Assembly (NCBI GenBank): GCA_963855995.1
Contig: OY979720.1
Span: 18,250,139-18,314,138, forward strand
Length of the DNA: 64,000 nt
From: Muricea muricata
Taxonomy: Eukaryota; Cnidaria; Anthozoa; Malacalcyonacea; Plexauridae
Direction of reading: 5' to 3'
Shown here: one piece after another, positions 46,701 through 57,950 of the stretch
Layout: the number at the start of each line of letters is the position of its first letter
How positions within the stretch are numbered: the first letter of the stretch is position 1
Program-made: the position numbers and the translations under genes
Notes under the pieces: model-generated
The model's database searches: none
What the model was told of the DNA's origin: nothing
Seen by the model: the letters and a program-made list of their open reading frames with translations, nothing else

Positions 46701-48555
46701 TTTGTGCAAAATATGGTTAGAATACTTATCGCTTTCGGGTTTCTAACAGAAAAATGTTTCTATCTGTAGCGAATTTAACTCAAACAGCTTCATTTGAACT
46801 GTGCTGCCCAAACGTGCTGGTGAGAAGATTGAGTTCAAAAACTCAATTCAAGATTGCATTTTTGGGGCCATTCCCAGCACCACCACCCCCCCCCCCCTGT
46901 TCTCCTTACCATCGGCATAGTCTGTTGTAGCATGGTAGTCAACTTTTCGCGCTTTTTTGTCTTCACTCACTAAATCCAACTTTGTACCACACAAATATAT
47001 CTCACAATTCTAAAAAAATAAAATTTGTGACCTTACCAGTGCTTGTCTTACATTAGACAAACATGTGCAGATGCACTGTTTTCGAGTGAGTTTTGTGCTT
47101 ACCTGTTCATGCGTGCGAAGCTCATTAACCCAAAATGCTACTTTGTCAAAACTACTGGAATCTGTCAAGTCTGTAATACAGTGTTTTCTGAGTACAATTA
47201 TTCAGAATATATCAACATTGATAGGTTCAAATACTTATTTGCATGTGATAATATAATGATAAACAACAGTTTAAATAAATACCATAACAAATAATTGCTG
47301 CCATAGCTCCTCTATAGTATATTCTACTCATTGCCTCATAACGTTCTGATCCTGCAGTGTCCTGGGTGAATTAAAAATGCTTTTTGTATGAATATTTCTT
47401 GGAAAATATCAATGCTGAGCACAGAAAAGGTACCTTCAGACAAGATATCCTGCACTGTCTGATAAAAAGTTTAATCATTACCCAAATTCCTAATGTGATT
47501 GATTTATCATTGATTACTTCTCGTTTCGCTCCGAAGGCAGCTCCTATTGTCTGTGAATTTATAATTATAGTTATCAAATTACGTTTGAATAATACAGTGT
47601 ATATGGTCACAAAATAAATACATTCAACTTGCATTGCACAGTTTGTACTATTGACACACAATAATAAGATCCAGTTTTGGATCAAGGATTGGGTCACCAC
47701 AACAGCATATGCTAATCACTGGGAGCACATATACCTATAGTTGTGCACAAATCAATGTTAAGGGGGGGAGGGACGAGGCTGGGCAAAGGGTGGGGATTTG
47801 ACCTCTACTTTTGCCCGAGTCTCGGGTATTTGACAAAGAACAGCAGCCCGAGAGTCGGGAATTTTGACAAGCTTGAATTTTGCCGGCACCATGATTGGAG
47901 CGTAGAGCCTGGTGACTACAGTAATGTTGTTCACGACTCATGAAGAAAAATGGCAGCTAAAGAAAATGAGGTAAGCATCAAAATACAATCTTCGTTTCTT
48001 TGCCATGTAAATTAGCACATCCTGTTAAAATTTCCCTTGTGTATGCCACAACATGAAACAAAGTTTAAATATAGGAGAGTAATTTATACTTTTCTACTGA
48101 TTTTCAGCACGACTGGTTTACTTTTTTCAAAACTTGTGGGCATCGATCAAGAAGAACAATGCAATAAATATAAAAAAAAATTACTTATGCATTTTTGGGT
48201 CTTGGTACCCAAGGGAGTGGTTATTTGCTAGCATTTGATCCGAATTCTCTGCATTCGGTTAAGGTTGGACTTTTGAACAGTTTTTTTTGGAAAAGTCAAA
48301 TCCCCCCCTTTGCCCCGCTTCCCCCCCCCCAGTTTAACATTGATTCGTGCATATTACTCACACACATTGGGAATATGGGTTAAAGAGATGTTTGTATAGA
48401 GACATAAATCCAGGCTTTTTAAAACGAAACCTACTTACATTTTGATAAGGAATATCTTTATTGAATCTGCCATGTAGATACCTTTCCACCAGACAAGTCT
48501 TTCCACTGTATTCTTTTCCCAATAACACAACTTTTGCATCGACTTTGTTTGCCAT
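43720..48555 (-). CDS. RAB24: RAB24 small GTPase, 8 exons
   Basis: Exons on the minus strand: 48555-48439, 47550-47482, 47361-47283, 47170-47103, 47009-46910, 45012-44962, 44858-44796, 43781-43720. Sum 609 nt, 202 aa (human 203), GT-AG introns, phases consistent. I start at the ATG before A-N-K-V-D-A-K-V-V; the upstream in-frame extension lacks family similarity. Motifs: G-K-E-Y-S-G-K-T (13-20), D-T-A-G-S-E (63-68, Ser67 where most Rabs have Gln), T-K-L-D (120-123, instead of NKxD), E-T-S-S (152-155). The tail is K-R-C-P-A-C-S, cysteines at 198 and 201. These are the known atypical RAB24 features: low GTPase activity, largely GTP-bound, poorly prenylated, with roles in late endosome and autophagosome clearance. 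Introns 1 and 5 carry repeats. Confidence 0.96.
44481..44580. repeat. 100-bp foldback element
   Basis: CAATTAGATTACGAGCTCGA at the left and its inverse at the right (ending AATCTAATTG) flank a centre AGGGCGAAGCCC. Partial relatives lie at about 16195-16268 and 32394-32466. Downstream of RAB24 exon 7, in intron 7. Confidence 0.85.
45110..45720 (+). mobile_element. Degenerate Ty3/Gypsy retrotransposon fragment (RNase H region)
   Basis: Plus-strand frames with frameshifts show E-K-I-I-S-Y-A-S, then [21 protein letters not shown] and Q-L-Q-Y-R-P-G-K, the conserved run at the end of Gypsy RT/RNase H. A 17-bp unit (AACCCACGACACCCAGA) is tandemly repeated at about 45305-45345. The remaining pol domains are absent or unreadable. 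It lies antisense in RAB24 intron 5. Confidence 0.8.
45823..46284. mobile_element. MITE inserted next to the Gypsy fragment, RAB24 intron 5
   Basis: Left end AGTAAAACCCCGCATAAAAG and inverted right end AGTAAAACCCGCATAAAAGA are matching terminal repeats, continuing into AACCAGT. The interior is AT-rich with several AGAACCA words in both orientations. No ORF. Confidence 0.82.
46690..46900 (+). repeat. Dispersed repeat ending in a poly-C tract, copy 2
   Basis: Shares AGAAGATTGAGTTCAAAA and TTTTTGGGGCC plus a terminal C run with 39990-40176. Located just outside RAB24 exon 5. Confidence 0.5.
47743..48350. mobile_element. Terminal-inverted-repeat element in RAB24 intron 1
   Basis: The left end (GTGCACAAATCAATGTTAAG then a G run, CAAAGGGTGGGGATTTGAC) matches the inverse of the right end (GTCAAATCCCCCCCTTTGCC ... 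AACATTGATTCGTGCA). Inside, ATGGCAGCTAAAGAAAATGA at 47950 is followed directly by a splice-donor-like GTAAGC, like a first coding exon on the plus strand, but no continuation was found. Confidence 0.75.
48360..48438. other. RAB24 intron 1, 5' splice region
   Basis: Donor GTAAGTAGG follows the last codons of exon 1. The frame stays open for some distance into the intron, but it is not coding: the real exon 2 at 47550 restores the RAB24 sequence. Confidence 0.6.
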
Positions 48556-49036
48556 GTAAGACTTAAGAAGGTCAATGTATATATAAAACTTAATAACTTC
48601 TAACTTGATTAGATCCTCCGTATTGTTTATAGCAAATGTAGCCAATGTAGCTATTTTTTATGTAATCAAATAATTTATATATGCACCAAACCACGCTACA
48701 AGTACATTACTGCGAGTCGCATATTTACATTGTGTTTCTCGCGAAACATACACTTTCCAGCCAATTTATAGGAAAAAATAGCAACACACGAATTCCACGA
48801 CAAAACAGGTTGTAAAAATTCAGCATAATACATCGATCATTTCATGGTAAAACGTTAACATTTCAAAGAAAATAAACAAAACAGAAAATACATATGGTAC
48901 GTTTGCCGTAGAGCATATCCGTCGAATCTCCTATCACCCGATTGGCACGTTTAAGTTTGACGTGCTGGCAGCCGGAAATTTTGTCTCCGATTGCTCGGCA
49001 GACGCGCTATATTCGCCTAAGCTGGCCTCCTCTGCA

Positions 49037-49630
49037 TCACAGATCAGGTATAGAACCAGATGTCTCACTGAGCAAAATTTATGTCCGCGATTTTGAAGAG
49101 CTCGCGTCAGTCTTCGTCAGATTTGCTCGCGTCAGATTTGCTCGCGTCAGATTTGCTCGCGTCAGATCGCTCGCGTCAGATTTGCTCGCGTCAGTAGACT
49201 TGCTCGCGTCAGATCGCTGGCGTCAGATTTGCTCGCGTGGCGTGAATCTTTCTTGCTAAAAAGAAGCAGCGTATCATTTATCAGTAAAATTCGTCAAGAA
49301 AATAAAGATCAATAGGTAGTTGCGCCTAAAATCGCCGTTTAACTGCCAAAATTCTGCACTTCCCTATCTTTTTTCTGATAAAAAAATGTGCATTACACTT
49401 GCCAGAGGTGTTGCGTGTCCAATTCGTGCTCTCACGTAAGCAGTACACGTCAGCGTGGCAAGTGCAGGGCAAGTGCACTGGGCAAGTGCCATTGCGTGAG
49501 CAATTCGTGCTCTGTGGTTGCGTCATCTCGCGTGTCCAATTCGTGATCAGCCGAAAAATCGCGGACACGAAAACATTAGGAATAGATAGGAAGTGAGACA
49601 TCTGGTTTTATACCTGATCTGTGTCTGCAT
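49037..49630. repeat. Inverted-repeat element enclosing a minisatellite
   Basis: ATCACAGATCAGGTATAGAA at 49037 and the inverse at about 49595-49630 (CATCTGGTTTTATACCTGAT) are arms of about 35 bp. Between them are the GCTCGCGTC minisatellite (49099-49238) and repeated CAATTCGTG and GTGCAAGTG-like words (49400-49560). Confidence 0.65.
49099..49238. repeat. Minisatellite, GCTCGCGTCAGATTT unit
   Basis: About nine units of roughly 11-15 bp, most reading GCTCGCGTCAGATTT, with shorter variants lacking part of the unit. GC- and CpG-rich compared with its surroundings. Confidence 0.9.
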
Positions 49631-49639
49631 GCTGCTTGC

Positions 49640-51477
49640 CTTGGACTATACCTGTAATATACTGGGCCAAACACGTACTAAAAAACGGAGCATATTTTAT
49701 CATGCCTCGACAATATTGTTGTAACAATATTGTTCGGAATAGTGGCAACTGAAATAGTATTTCAAATAGACAAATACCCGAAGAAAAACGTAATCTCATC
49801 AATATGCCTAGCAAGTAATTTTACTGAAATGCATACATGTCAAACAATTCAAGTTTATATTAAATTATATCGAGTGTCTCCCACTTATAACTGGAGCACT
49901 GTAATTTTTAAATAACAAAACTTTTATTAAATAATTATAAAAAATGCATTTTAAAAAAAATTTCGAATTTATTTTTTCTTTTTTAAATGAATTAAAAATG
50001 AATAGTTTTTTATATGTAGTCTATTTTGTGTATTTGTTCGTCTGTCGAAATCATAAATATGGTCGAAATCCATTGTTAGTTAGGTCTTTTGCAATAATTA
50101 TTCAAACAATTCATCCACCCCCGGTGCAAAGTGACTACAGAGTTTAGCAGTTCTTCCTCAAAAGTTTGTTGAAATGTTCACAACTTCCTGCTTATTGACC
50201 ATATTGACCAATCAGAATGCTCACGAACAAGATATAGCATTCTAATTGGTCAATTAACAGGAAGTTGTGAACTTTTAAGGAAGTTCTTGATTACATTATT
50301 ACCAAAGTAACATGTTTGATTTGTCGAAACAGGGACGAGGTGTCGTGGGCGTGTTGAAGTAAAAGGTACTTTCAAATTTCAAGACAATTCTACAACACGT
50401 GTGTGGGAGATTTACAAGCCTTCCCTGGAAGCCTTCGAACAAGAACTTTGTACTTTGTACTTCTCAAGCTGAAATTTTATTATGTAATAAGGAACGAATT
50501 ATGAGTTGTTTTGCTTTGCTTTGCGTTTAGTTCTGTACATATAGTTAGCAAACGAAGGAACGGAGCAACCATTAGCCAAACCTTTACAAAAGCCTTCGCA
50601 TCTCATAATTTTGCCACTTGCAGGATAAATTCTGTTGTATTTACTTATCAATACACGGTTATTTCGCGAAGGCCACAGTGTGGGCAAGTCTTAGGTGCTT
50701 GTCTTCATTTAAACTGGCGAAAATCCGGCCGAAGTAAGGCCTAAAGGTATTTTGAGCCGGTCATTGCCAAACCGACAATGCCAAATCAACAATGCCGCCA
50801 TGAATTCTAAACGGCGAATTTGCTAAACTCTGGCTAGCTTGGCTATCAACATAACGTGAACAAGAGGATATGTACAAGGATTCTGGTTGTCCTAAATTGA
50901 TATTTGATATCTTAAAGTGACTTTTAGTAATGTAGGTATTTTACGTTGTTGTTTATCCACTTCCAACCCTAAAACCTCTTGCTAAATTGTTGGATAGCTC
51001 GCGTACAGTGGATAACTATATGTTATGATAGAATATAATTTAGTGTAACTATCAAAAATTAGTATGCAAGACAAATGAACACTAAAGTCTAAAATGTTTG
51101 AGAATATTTTCTCGTTTTATTAAAACGTTCTATACCAATTTGGCTTACCAGGTTTGCATGACTTTTTTTCATGGGATGATTTATTTGATTGGCTTTTAAA
51201 ATTTTAAATCTCTTTGTTCAATAGCATCTTTAGCGTGTGTGTTGGCCTTTAAGGTATTGGCTTCTGTTTGTTGTGTACAAGTGCACGATCATTATTTGCT
51301 CTAACATACGCAACAGGGCAAGGCGAAAGCATGGATGGGTGCTAGCATAGCCCTAAGTCTATTTCTCTGCATAAAACGAGGGATTGCCGAATTATGCCGA
51401 AGTAGTCCGGCATGTAGAGGCCGATATACTTACCATATCGAGGGGCAATTCTATTTTGGGTTTATCTTGTTCATTTA
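49640..51477. other. Repeat-rich intergenic DNA
   Basis: Holds a foldback at about 50152-50295 (GTTCACAACTTCCTG and its inverse around a TTGACCAATCAGAATGCT centre). I see no coding exon or RNA gene elsewhere in this stretch. Confidence 0.5.
50152..50295. repeat. Foldback element (~140 bp)
   Basis: Arms with AGTTCTTCCTCAAAAGT / ACTTTTAAGGAAGTTCT and GTTCACAACTTCCTG / CAGGAAGTTGTGAAC, and an inner pair TGACCAATCAGAATGCT / AGCATTCTAATTGGTCA. The left arm has a small internal insertion. Confidence 0.85.
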
Positions 51478-51990
51478 ACGTTAGTAAGTATATTTCTGCA
51501 TGTCGGCCAGGTTGAAATTTCTTGTAGGCTCTTGCCAACAAGTGTTTCGTCGATATTACTATAAAACTGCATTACTGTCAAAAAGGTGATACTTCAATTT
51601 CAATTTTGGAAAAAATCACTAACATTGTCCGAAAACTCATAAAAAGCTAGATATAAGGCATTTCTCAAGCGGTTTTCAAGTTACTGATCCCTCAAACAAC
51701 GAAAAAATGCTAAAATTTCACTAACGTCCTTGGCACTAGTATAAAAATATGATTTCAAAGACTCGTAACTCACTAAGAACTGGAAAATTTAAGGTGACTA
51801 TTTAAATGTCTTATATGTAGTTTTTTACGAGCTTTCTGTTAATCGAAGTTATTTTTTCCAAAATTGAACTTGAAATGTCACCTTTTTGACAGTAATACAG
51901 TTTTGTAGTAATATTAATAAAAAAGTGTTGGTAAGAGCCCACAAGTTATTTCAACGCGGCCGACATGCAGAAATATACTTGCTAACCTTA
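51478..51990. repeat. Foldback element (~510 bp)
   Basis: GTTAGTAAGTATATTTCTGC with CATGTCGGCC at the left pairs with GGCCGACATGCAGAAATATA at the right; the arms extend about 140 bp to CAAAATTGAA. The middle (51620-51850) is unpaired. No convincing ORF. Confidence 0.82.
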
Positions 51991-52817
51991 AAGGGACAAG
52001 ATAAAACCAAAATGGAATTGCCTCTCATTATGGTAAGTAAACATTCTTTCTTGTACCTAGCTGCCGGACTAAAGTTGCTAGCGGTGAAACGACTTGTTTC
52101 TAAAGGGCAGGCTTTACGTTGCTGCATTTTACCTGCATGTGCTTCGTTGACATTGTTATTGTAATTTGCGTTCAAGTCTCAAGGGTCAAGAGATTATTGA
52201 TATGTTGTTATAAGCAGGGTTGGTATATTGCCGGCATAATTAAGCCAAATTTTTCACAATGCTCATTGTTTTCCTTTGTGTTTGCCTTTTGTTCTCTTTG
52301 TTATTTTGACGGTCCTAATGACGGTTTGGCTTATTTATTCATAAAATCTACCAACCCTGGTTATAAGTCCTTTGATAACGATTTTCCACTAATTACATGG
52401 TCTTCCGAGCTTATTTGTTTTAAAATCACCATTGCTGGTTTTGAATTTATAATAACAACATGAATAATACATATCAATAGAATGTATAAGTCACGCCCAG
52501 CAAAGTGCATGTCAAACGTGCAGTAGATTTGAGATATCAAACGCAAGATTTTAACTGCACAAACCAATGTTTGGATGTGCAATATCATGATCGTCTCGTT
52601 CTCTATTGCTCTCATAGGGAATTTAAATCCCGTATTTTCCTCATTACGGATGCATATTTCGCTTTGTCTACTAAATTTCCTTCTTTGTCCACTAATCTTC
52701 CCTCATCAAAAATGCACGGGATGATTAGTAGACAAAGAAATCCTTTGTCTTTTACTAAATTTTCCGCTTCCATATTTAATGCGAACGGAAAACCTAAAAC
52801 ACGTACTCAACAATATA

Positions 52818-53181
52818 CAGGGTGTCCCAAAAAAACCCAAAAAACTATTGAAATCACCTATTGTTAACATTTGAATGCCTTCGCACTTGTTAAAAAATTA
52901 AAATATCTTTGTAAAGTACGTTGTTTTGCTCATGGGAATATTGATAAAAACCAAATTGAATAGGCTAAAATAACCATGCATAAAATTTGATTGCATTTTT
53001 AATATGCACTCGAACGTTTAGTTTTTTGTCTGGCATAAAAATGGTTAACACTGAGTATTACAATTATATATGACGGTTATGTCAATAGTTTATCCACTCG
53101 TGGGTTCAATTTAGTGCTAGGCATTGAAATTCTAACAATAGATCATTTTCAATAGTTTTTGGGGTTTTTTGGGACACCCTG
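52818..53181. mobile_element. Complete Tc1/mariner-type MITE, TA-flanked
   Basis: Starts CAGGGTGTCCCAAAAAAACC and ends in its inverse (GGGTTTTTTGGGACACCCTG), with TA on both sides (52816-52817, 53182-53183). The terminal repeats extend about 60 bp. No transposase ORF. A truncated relative is at 16551. Confidence 0.92.
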
Positions 53182-53419
53182 TAGAACCTTCCAGTTGTAG
53201 CCATATTCGAAAACTAGGTTTAAAATCAATGCAGTGATTTACGTATGTCTCACAAGAACAAAGCATGTCCCAAAGGTACACTTATTTCAATCAATAGTCA
53301 AACTCATAAACAACTTCATTGAAAAATACAAAATCAAACAACCAAACTTATCTCTGCAGCAAACTTTTTTGTGTTTTCCTCGGCGATCATAATAATATTA
53401 CAAACTAATAACAAGACTA

Positions 53420-53530
53420 GTCAGGAAATTAGCGATTAAATTTCCCTTCGCCTCGGGAAGATTTGTGAAAAATTGTGCACAAATCTTCTCTCGGCGTTCG
53501 GAAATTTAATCGCTAATTTCCCTCTAGTCA
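53420..53530. repeat. Short foldback at the left end of a tandem duplication
   Basis: GGAAATTAGCGATTAAATTT at the left and its inverse GAAATTTAATCGCTAATTTC at the right enclose a stem-loop with GAAGATTTGTG / CACAAATCTTC. Its right arm is the word at which the 1.8-kb tandem repeat units begin. Confidence 0.85.
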
Positions 53531-55272
53531 TGAAATTACTTATAATAAAACCTGAAGCAAACCTTAACCTTGGGGCTTGAACGCAGATGGTGATAATAAT
53601 GTCAATGAAGCACGCACGTGTAAAATGCTGCAAAACGGCTTTTGTCTGGCATGTCAACGTAAACCTCGCCCCTTAGAAACAAGTCGTTTCACCGTTAGCA
53701 ACTGTCAATTTTGAGCAGCCCAACGTGCGTTGCGAACGCATGTTGTTAAACGGAATCGGCTGTATATAAAATACGAGAAAGCACACGCTGTGTCAAATGT
53801 CCATTTCTCACTAAACCAAGATTACAAATGCCAAAAAGACATAATGGGCCCCACCCCCTTGTGGAAAAATTACTGATGCCAACGCCTCCTGATAATTTAA
53901 TAATTTTGCTTTTATACACACAAGGGAGATGGGCTGAGATATAATTGCTTGGTTTTACATGGCATATGAAGCCAGTTAAACTGAATTTAACATTTTTTTG
54001 TAGAGGGGAAGGCCTATATGGTTAAATTTAATCAGTGTCGATATGTGAGCAGGAAGTAATGGTTTAAATGATTGGAGGCTGAGTTGAAGTGGAAATTAAT
54101 CCGAAAATTTGGAGAGTGAAGATGAGACGAACTCTTGCACCACACAAACTGCTCTGGGTTTATCTTCAACATGACTGATTTATGGCACAAACAGTACTAA
54201 TGTTGTGACAAATATCTCGTGGAAATATCGGCTTGTCTGGCATTTCCAAGTTTTTTATGATAAACCTATTTTATCAATTGTCTCGCTCATTTACTGTGTA
54301 AAGACTGAATTGCTGAAAGGTGACACCCTGTAAGTATTGTGTTGTTGATTAATTATACACAAAGTATACTGGCCTTTCATATGTAACTTAAGGGAATATC
54401 TAGTGTTTGGTGGGGGGGGGGGTTACCATGTATGCAACTTTTTGCCATAGCTATGTTGATCTGGTTGAACCAGCATTTTCCACATGCTTGATTGAACCAC
54501 TTATCTGTATAAACCATTTTTTGCATGTGGCATTAACCTTCATTTACATTTTCTCATTCTAGTTGGGAAATTCCAACCATAAGCAAAAGTGTTGAATCTT
54601 AGACACAAGTATTTAAATTTTTGAAGTTGGAAACTGGAATCAAGTGGAGATGGAACAAAGTTTGAAAAAAATACGAAAATTTAACTTCGATTTTACAACT
54701 TGCTGCATCAATTACTACATTCATTTATTGAAAATCAAAGACATAAAGAATACATTCTTGTAAGTATATTGTAATCATATTATCTACTGCCATTAGCTCC
54801 ATTTTAGCATATAAGGTTGAGTTATGTCACCTGCATGGTTAAAGCAGATGCCCCCCATAAATGTAGTACAGGGTGAGTAAAAAAACCTGACACTTTTGAT
54901 AGTCAAATTAACCGCGTAGGCGGCTGTAAATTAACAGAAGTTGCCTAAATATCTCATGGGTATTCCAAGCATATCAAATAAGTGAACCATTAATTACCAA
55001 TTTAGTCTAAAATGTAAATCTAATTCCCTGTTGGAGCTAAAATGCATTCTAATCGTGCGAGAATTAATAAAACTGTAGAAATTTGCATGGCACTCTCAAG
55101 CCTTGACCGAAACCAGGGCAATTCAAGAGGTGAAGATCGGGAAGAAGTGAGAGGACCGTAGCCGCAGTAAAGGCTCACACAGACCGGACGCGATTCTTCG
55201 ATTTTTAAAAGAAAAAAACCATCAACAGAATAAAATTTGGTTTGACATGTGCACCAAATATCTTAAATTGCT
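53499..55272. repeat. Tandem duplication unit 1 (~1.8 kb)
   Basis: Begins GGAAATTTAATCGCTAATTT and matches unit 2 (from 55279) in order, including shared words such as AACAAGTCGTTTCACCGTTA and ACCATGTATGCAACTTTTTG. It ends inside a transposon copy that starts at 54869 and has lost its HTH region. The part at 53560-53700 also resembles the inverse of 52060-52170, so the unit itself contains repeated DNA. Confidence 0.85.
54869..55272. mobile_element. Partial copy of the GTGAGTAAAAAA transposon
   Basis: Starts after TA with CAGGGTGAGTAAAAAAACCT, as does the fuller copy at 56675, but lacks about 210 bp that encode the HTH segment and is cut off at the tandem-duplication junction near 55272. Confidence 0.8.
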
Positions 55273-57300
55273 GAAGCCGGGAAATTTAATCGCTAATTTC
55301 GATCTAGTCCTGTTATTACTTATAATAAAACCTGAAACAAACCTTAACCTTGAGGCTTGGACGCAAATGGTGATAATAATATCAACGAAATTAAGCACAT
55401 GTAAAATGCTGCAAAACGGCTTCTGTCTAGCATGTCAACGTAAACCTCGCCCCTTAGAAACAAGTCGTTTCACCGTTAGCAACTGTCAATTTTGAACAGC
55501 CCAACGTGCGTTGCGAACGCATGTTGTTTCACGGTTGAACGGAATCGGCTGTTTATAAAATACGAGAAAGCACACGCTGTGTCAAATGTCCGTTTCTCAC
55601 TAAACCAAGATTTCAAATGCCAAAAAGACACAATGGCCCCACCCCCTTGTTGCAAATTTACTGATGCCAACCCCTGCTGACAATTAAAAAAATTTGCTTT
55701 TATACACACAAGGGGGATGGGCTGAGACATAATTGCTTGGTTTTACATGACATATGGGGCCGGTTAAACTGAATTTTACATTTTTTTGCAGAGCGGAAGG
55801 CCTATATGGTTAAATTTAATTAGTGTCGATTGTGAGCAGGAAGTAATGGTTTAAATGACTGAATTTGGAGGCTGAGTTGAAGTGGAAATTAATCCGAAAA
55901 TTTGGAGAGTGAAGATGAGACGAACTCTTGCACCACACAAACTGCTCTGGGTTTATCTTCAACATGACTGATTTATGGCACAAACAGTATACCAATGTTA
56001 TGGCAGATGTCTGGTGAAAATATTGGCTTGTCCGGCATTTCCAAGTTTTCTATGATAAACCTATTTTATCAATTGTCTCGTTCATTTACTGTGTAAAGAC
56101 TGAATTGCTAAAAGGTGACACCCTGTAAGTATTGTATTGTTGATTAATTATACACAAAGTATACTGGGCTTTCATATGTAACTTAAGGGAATATCTAGTG
56201 TTTGGTGTGCGTGTAGAGGGGGGGGGGGTTACCATGTATGCAACTTTTTGCCATAGCTATGTAGATTTGGTTGAACCAGCATTTTCCATATGCTTGATTG
56301 AACCACTTATCTGTATAAACCATTTTTTGCATGGGGCATTAACCTTCATTTACATTTTCTCATTCTAGTTGGGAAATTCCAACCATAAGCAAAAGTGTTG
56401 GATCTTAGACACAAGTATTTAAATTTTTGAAGCTGGAAGCTGGAATCAAGTGGAGATGGAACAAAGTTTGAAAAGAATACAAAAATTTAACTTTGATTTT
56501 ACAACTTGCTGCATCAATTACTACATTCATTTATTGAAAATCAAAGACATAAAGAATACATTCTTGTAAGTATATTGTAATCATATTATCCACTGCCATT
56601 AGCTCCATTTTAGCATATAAGGTTGAGTTATGTCACCTGCATGGTTAAAGCAGATGCCCCCCATAAATGTAGTACAGGGTGAGTAAAAAAACCTGACACT
56701 TTTGATATTCAAATTAACCGCGTAGGCGGCTGTAAAATTAACAGAAGTTGCCTAAATATCTCATGGGTATTCGAAGCATATCAAATAAGCGAACCATTAA
56801 TTAGTCTAAAACGTAAATCTAATTCCCTGTTGGAGCTAAAATGCATTCTAATCGTGCGAGAATTAATAAAACTGTAGAAATTTGCATGGAACTCTACGGC
56901 TTTTATTTAATGAGTTTTATCATTAGCATAAAAATGGTACAACTGACCACGGAACACAGAGTATTTATTGTTGCAAATTTTATCCGCAAACAAAGCGCAA
57001 CAGAAGTGCAAAACGCGTTTAAAATAAGATTTCCCGATCGGAATCCTTCTGTGCGAAAGACAATTTCGGATAACGTGAAAAAATATCAAAACACGAGCAC
57101 AAGCCTTAACCGAAACCAGGGCAATTCAGGAGGTGAAGAACGGGAAGAAGTGAGAGGAGCGTAGCCGCAGCAAAAGCTCGCACAGACCGGACGCGATTTG
57201 CCACCGCGACGCGATTTTTCGATTTTTAAAAGCAAAAAAAACCACCAACCGAATAAAATTTGGTTAGATATGTGCACCAAATAGCTTAAATTGCTGAAGT
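55273..57300. repeat. Tandem duplication unit 2 (~2.0 kb)
   Basis: Direct repeat of unit 1 starting near GGAAATTTAATCGCTAATTT. It is longer because its transposon copy retains the HTH coding region. Divergence between units is a few percent plus small indels. Confidence 0.85.
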
Positions 57301-57950
57301 CGCTCCGAAGATTGGAGAAAAATAGAAAAGGATTAAAGTTAAACGGCGTTGAAAATCGAAAATTCGCGTCGCGCTATCAAATCACGTCCGGTTTGTCTCG
57401 GCCTTAAGAGTGCTGCTGGGGCACAGCCCACATGTGAGTTCTCGTAGGAATCCTATCGCACTTTCGCAAACAGCATTGAACAGGTAGCAAGACTGAACTT
57501 CGCTGGCATCCCTTACCGCATTCACGTACGACACGAGCTATTGGAAAACAACTGGCCACGTTGCCTGCGCTTTTCGGTGTGGTTGAACCAACGCTTCCAG
57601 AGCGGAGCGGCAGAGGATAATCGAGGAGTTCAGCGGCCTGAAATTATTCAAAGAGCGTTGCGTGACATGCGCAGGTGAACACTTCTTTGTGTCGAAAGAA
57701 ACGGCGGACACGTTGAAGGGCATAAATAATCAAGGGGCATAAAAAAGAATCAAGTCTGTAGACACTGTAAATAAAAACGAATCAAATAATTCTTCTGCCA
57801 CACTCACCACGTTGACTTAGTTGATATGGTTTAATAAACACTTTCGCCTTAACGTCCAGTTGGCTGTGCACATGGGAATTGTCAAATTCCCGCAATAAGT
57901 TTGCGGCTAATTTGGATATCAAAGGTATCAGGGTTTTTTTACTCGCCCTG
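56675..57950 (+). mobile_element. Internally deleted Tc1/mariner-like DNA transposon
   Basis: Left end CAGGGTGAGTAAAAAAACCT and right end GGTTTTTTTACTCGCCCTG are inverted and flanked by TA (56673-56674 and 57951-57952). Inside are pieces of a transposase: an N-terminal HTH region from the ATG at 56934 (L-T-T-E-H-R-V-F-I-V-A-N-F), a linker near 57510 (P-Y-R-I-H-V-R-H-E-L-L) and a C-terminal tail near 57640 (P-E-I-I-Q-R-A-L-R-D-M). The catalytic DDE core is missing, so the copy is non-autonomous. Confidence 0.88.
56934..57164 (+). pseudogene. Transposase N-terminal HTH remnant
   Basis: About 75 codons open from ATG to a stop at 57164. E-H-R-V-F-I-V and the following helices, then N-P-S-V-R-K-T-I-S-D-N-V, fit the HTH (DUF4817-like) head of Tc1-type transposases, with a basic N-R-N-Q-G-N-S-G linker. 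The rest of the protein is out of frame or deleted. Confidence 0.7.

Noticed and set aside
49099..49259. ORF with R-F-A-R-V repeats
   Set aside because: Translation of the minisatellite; a repeat artefact.
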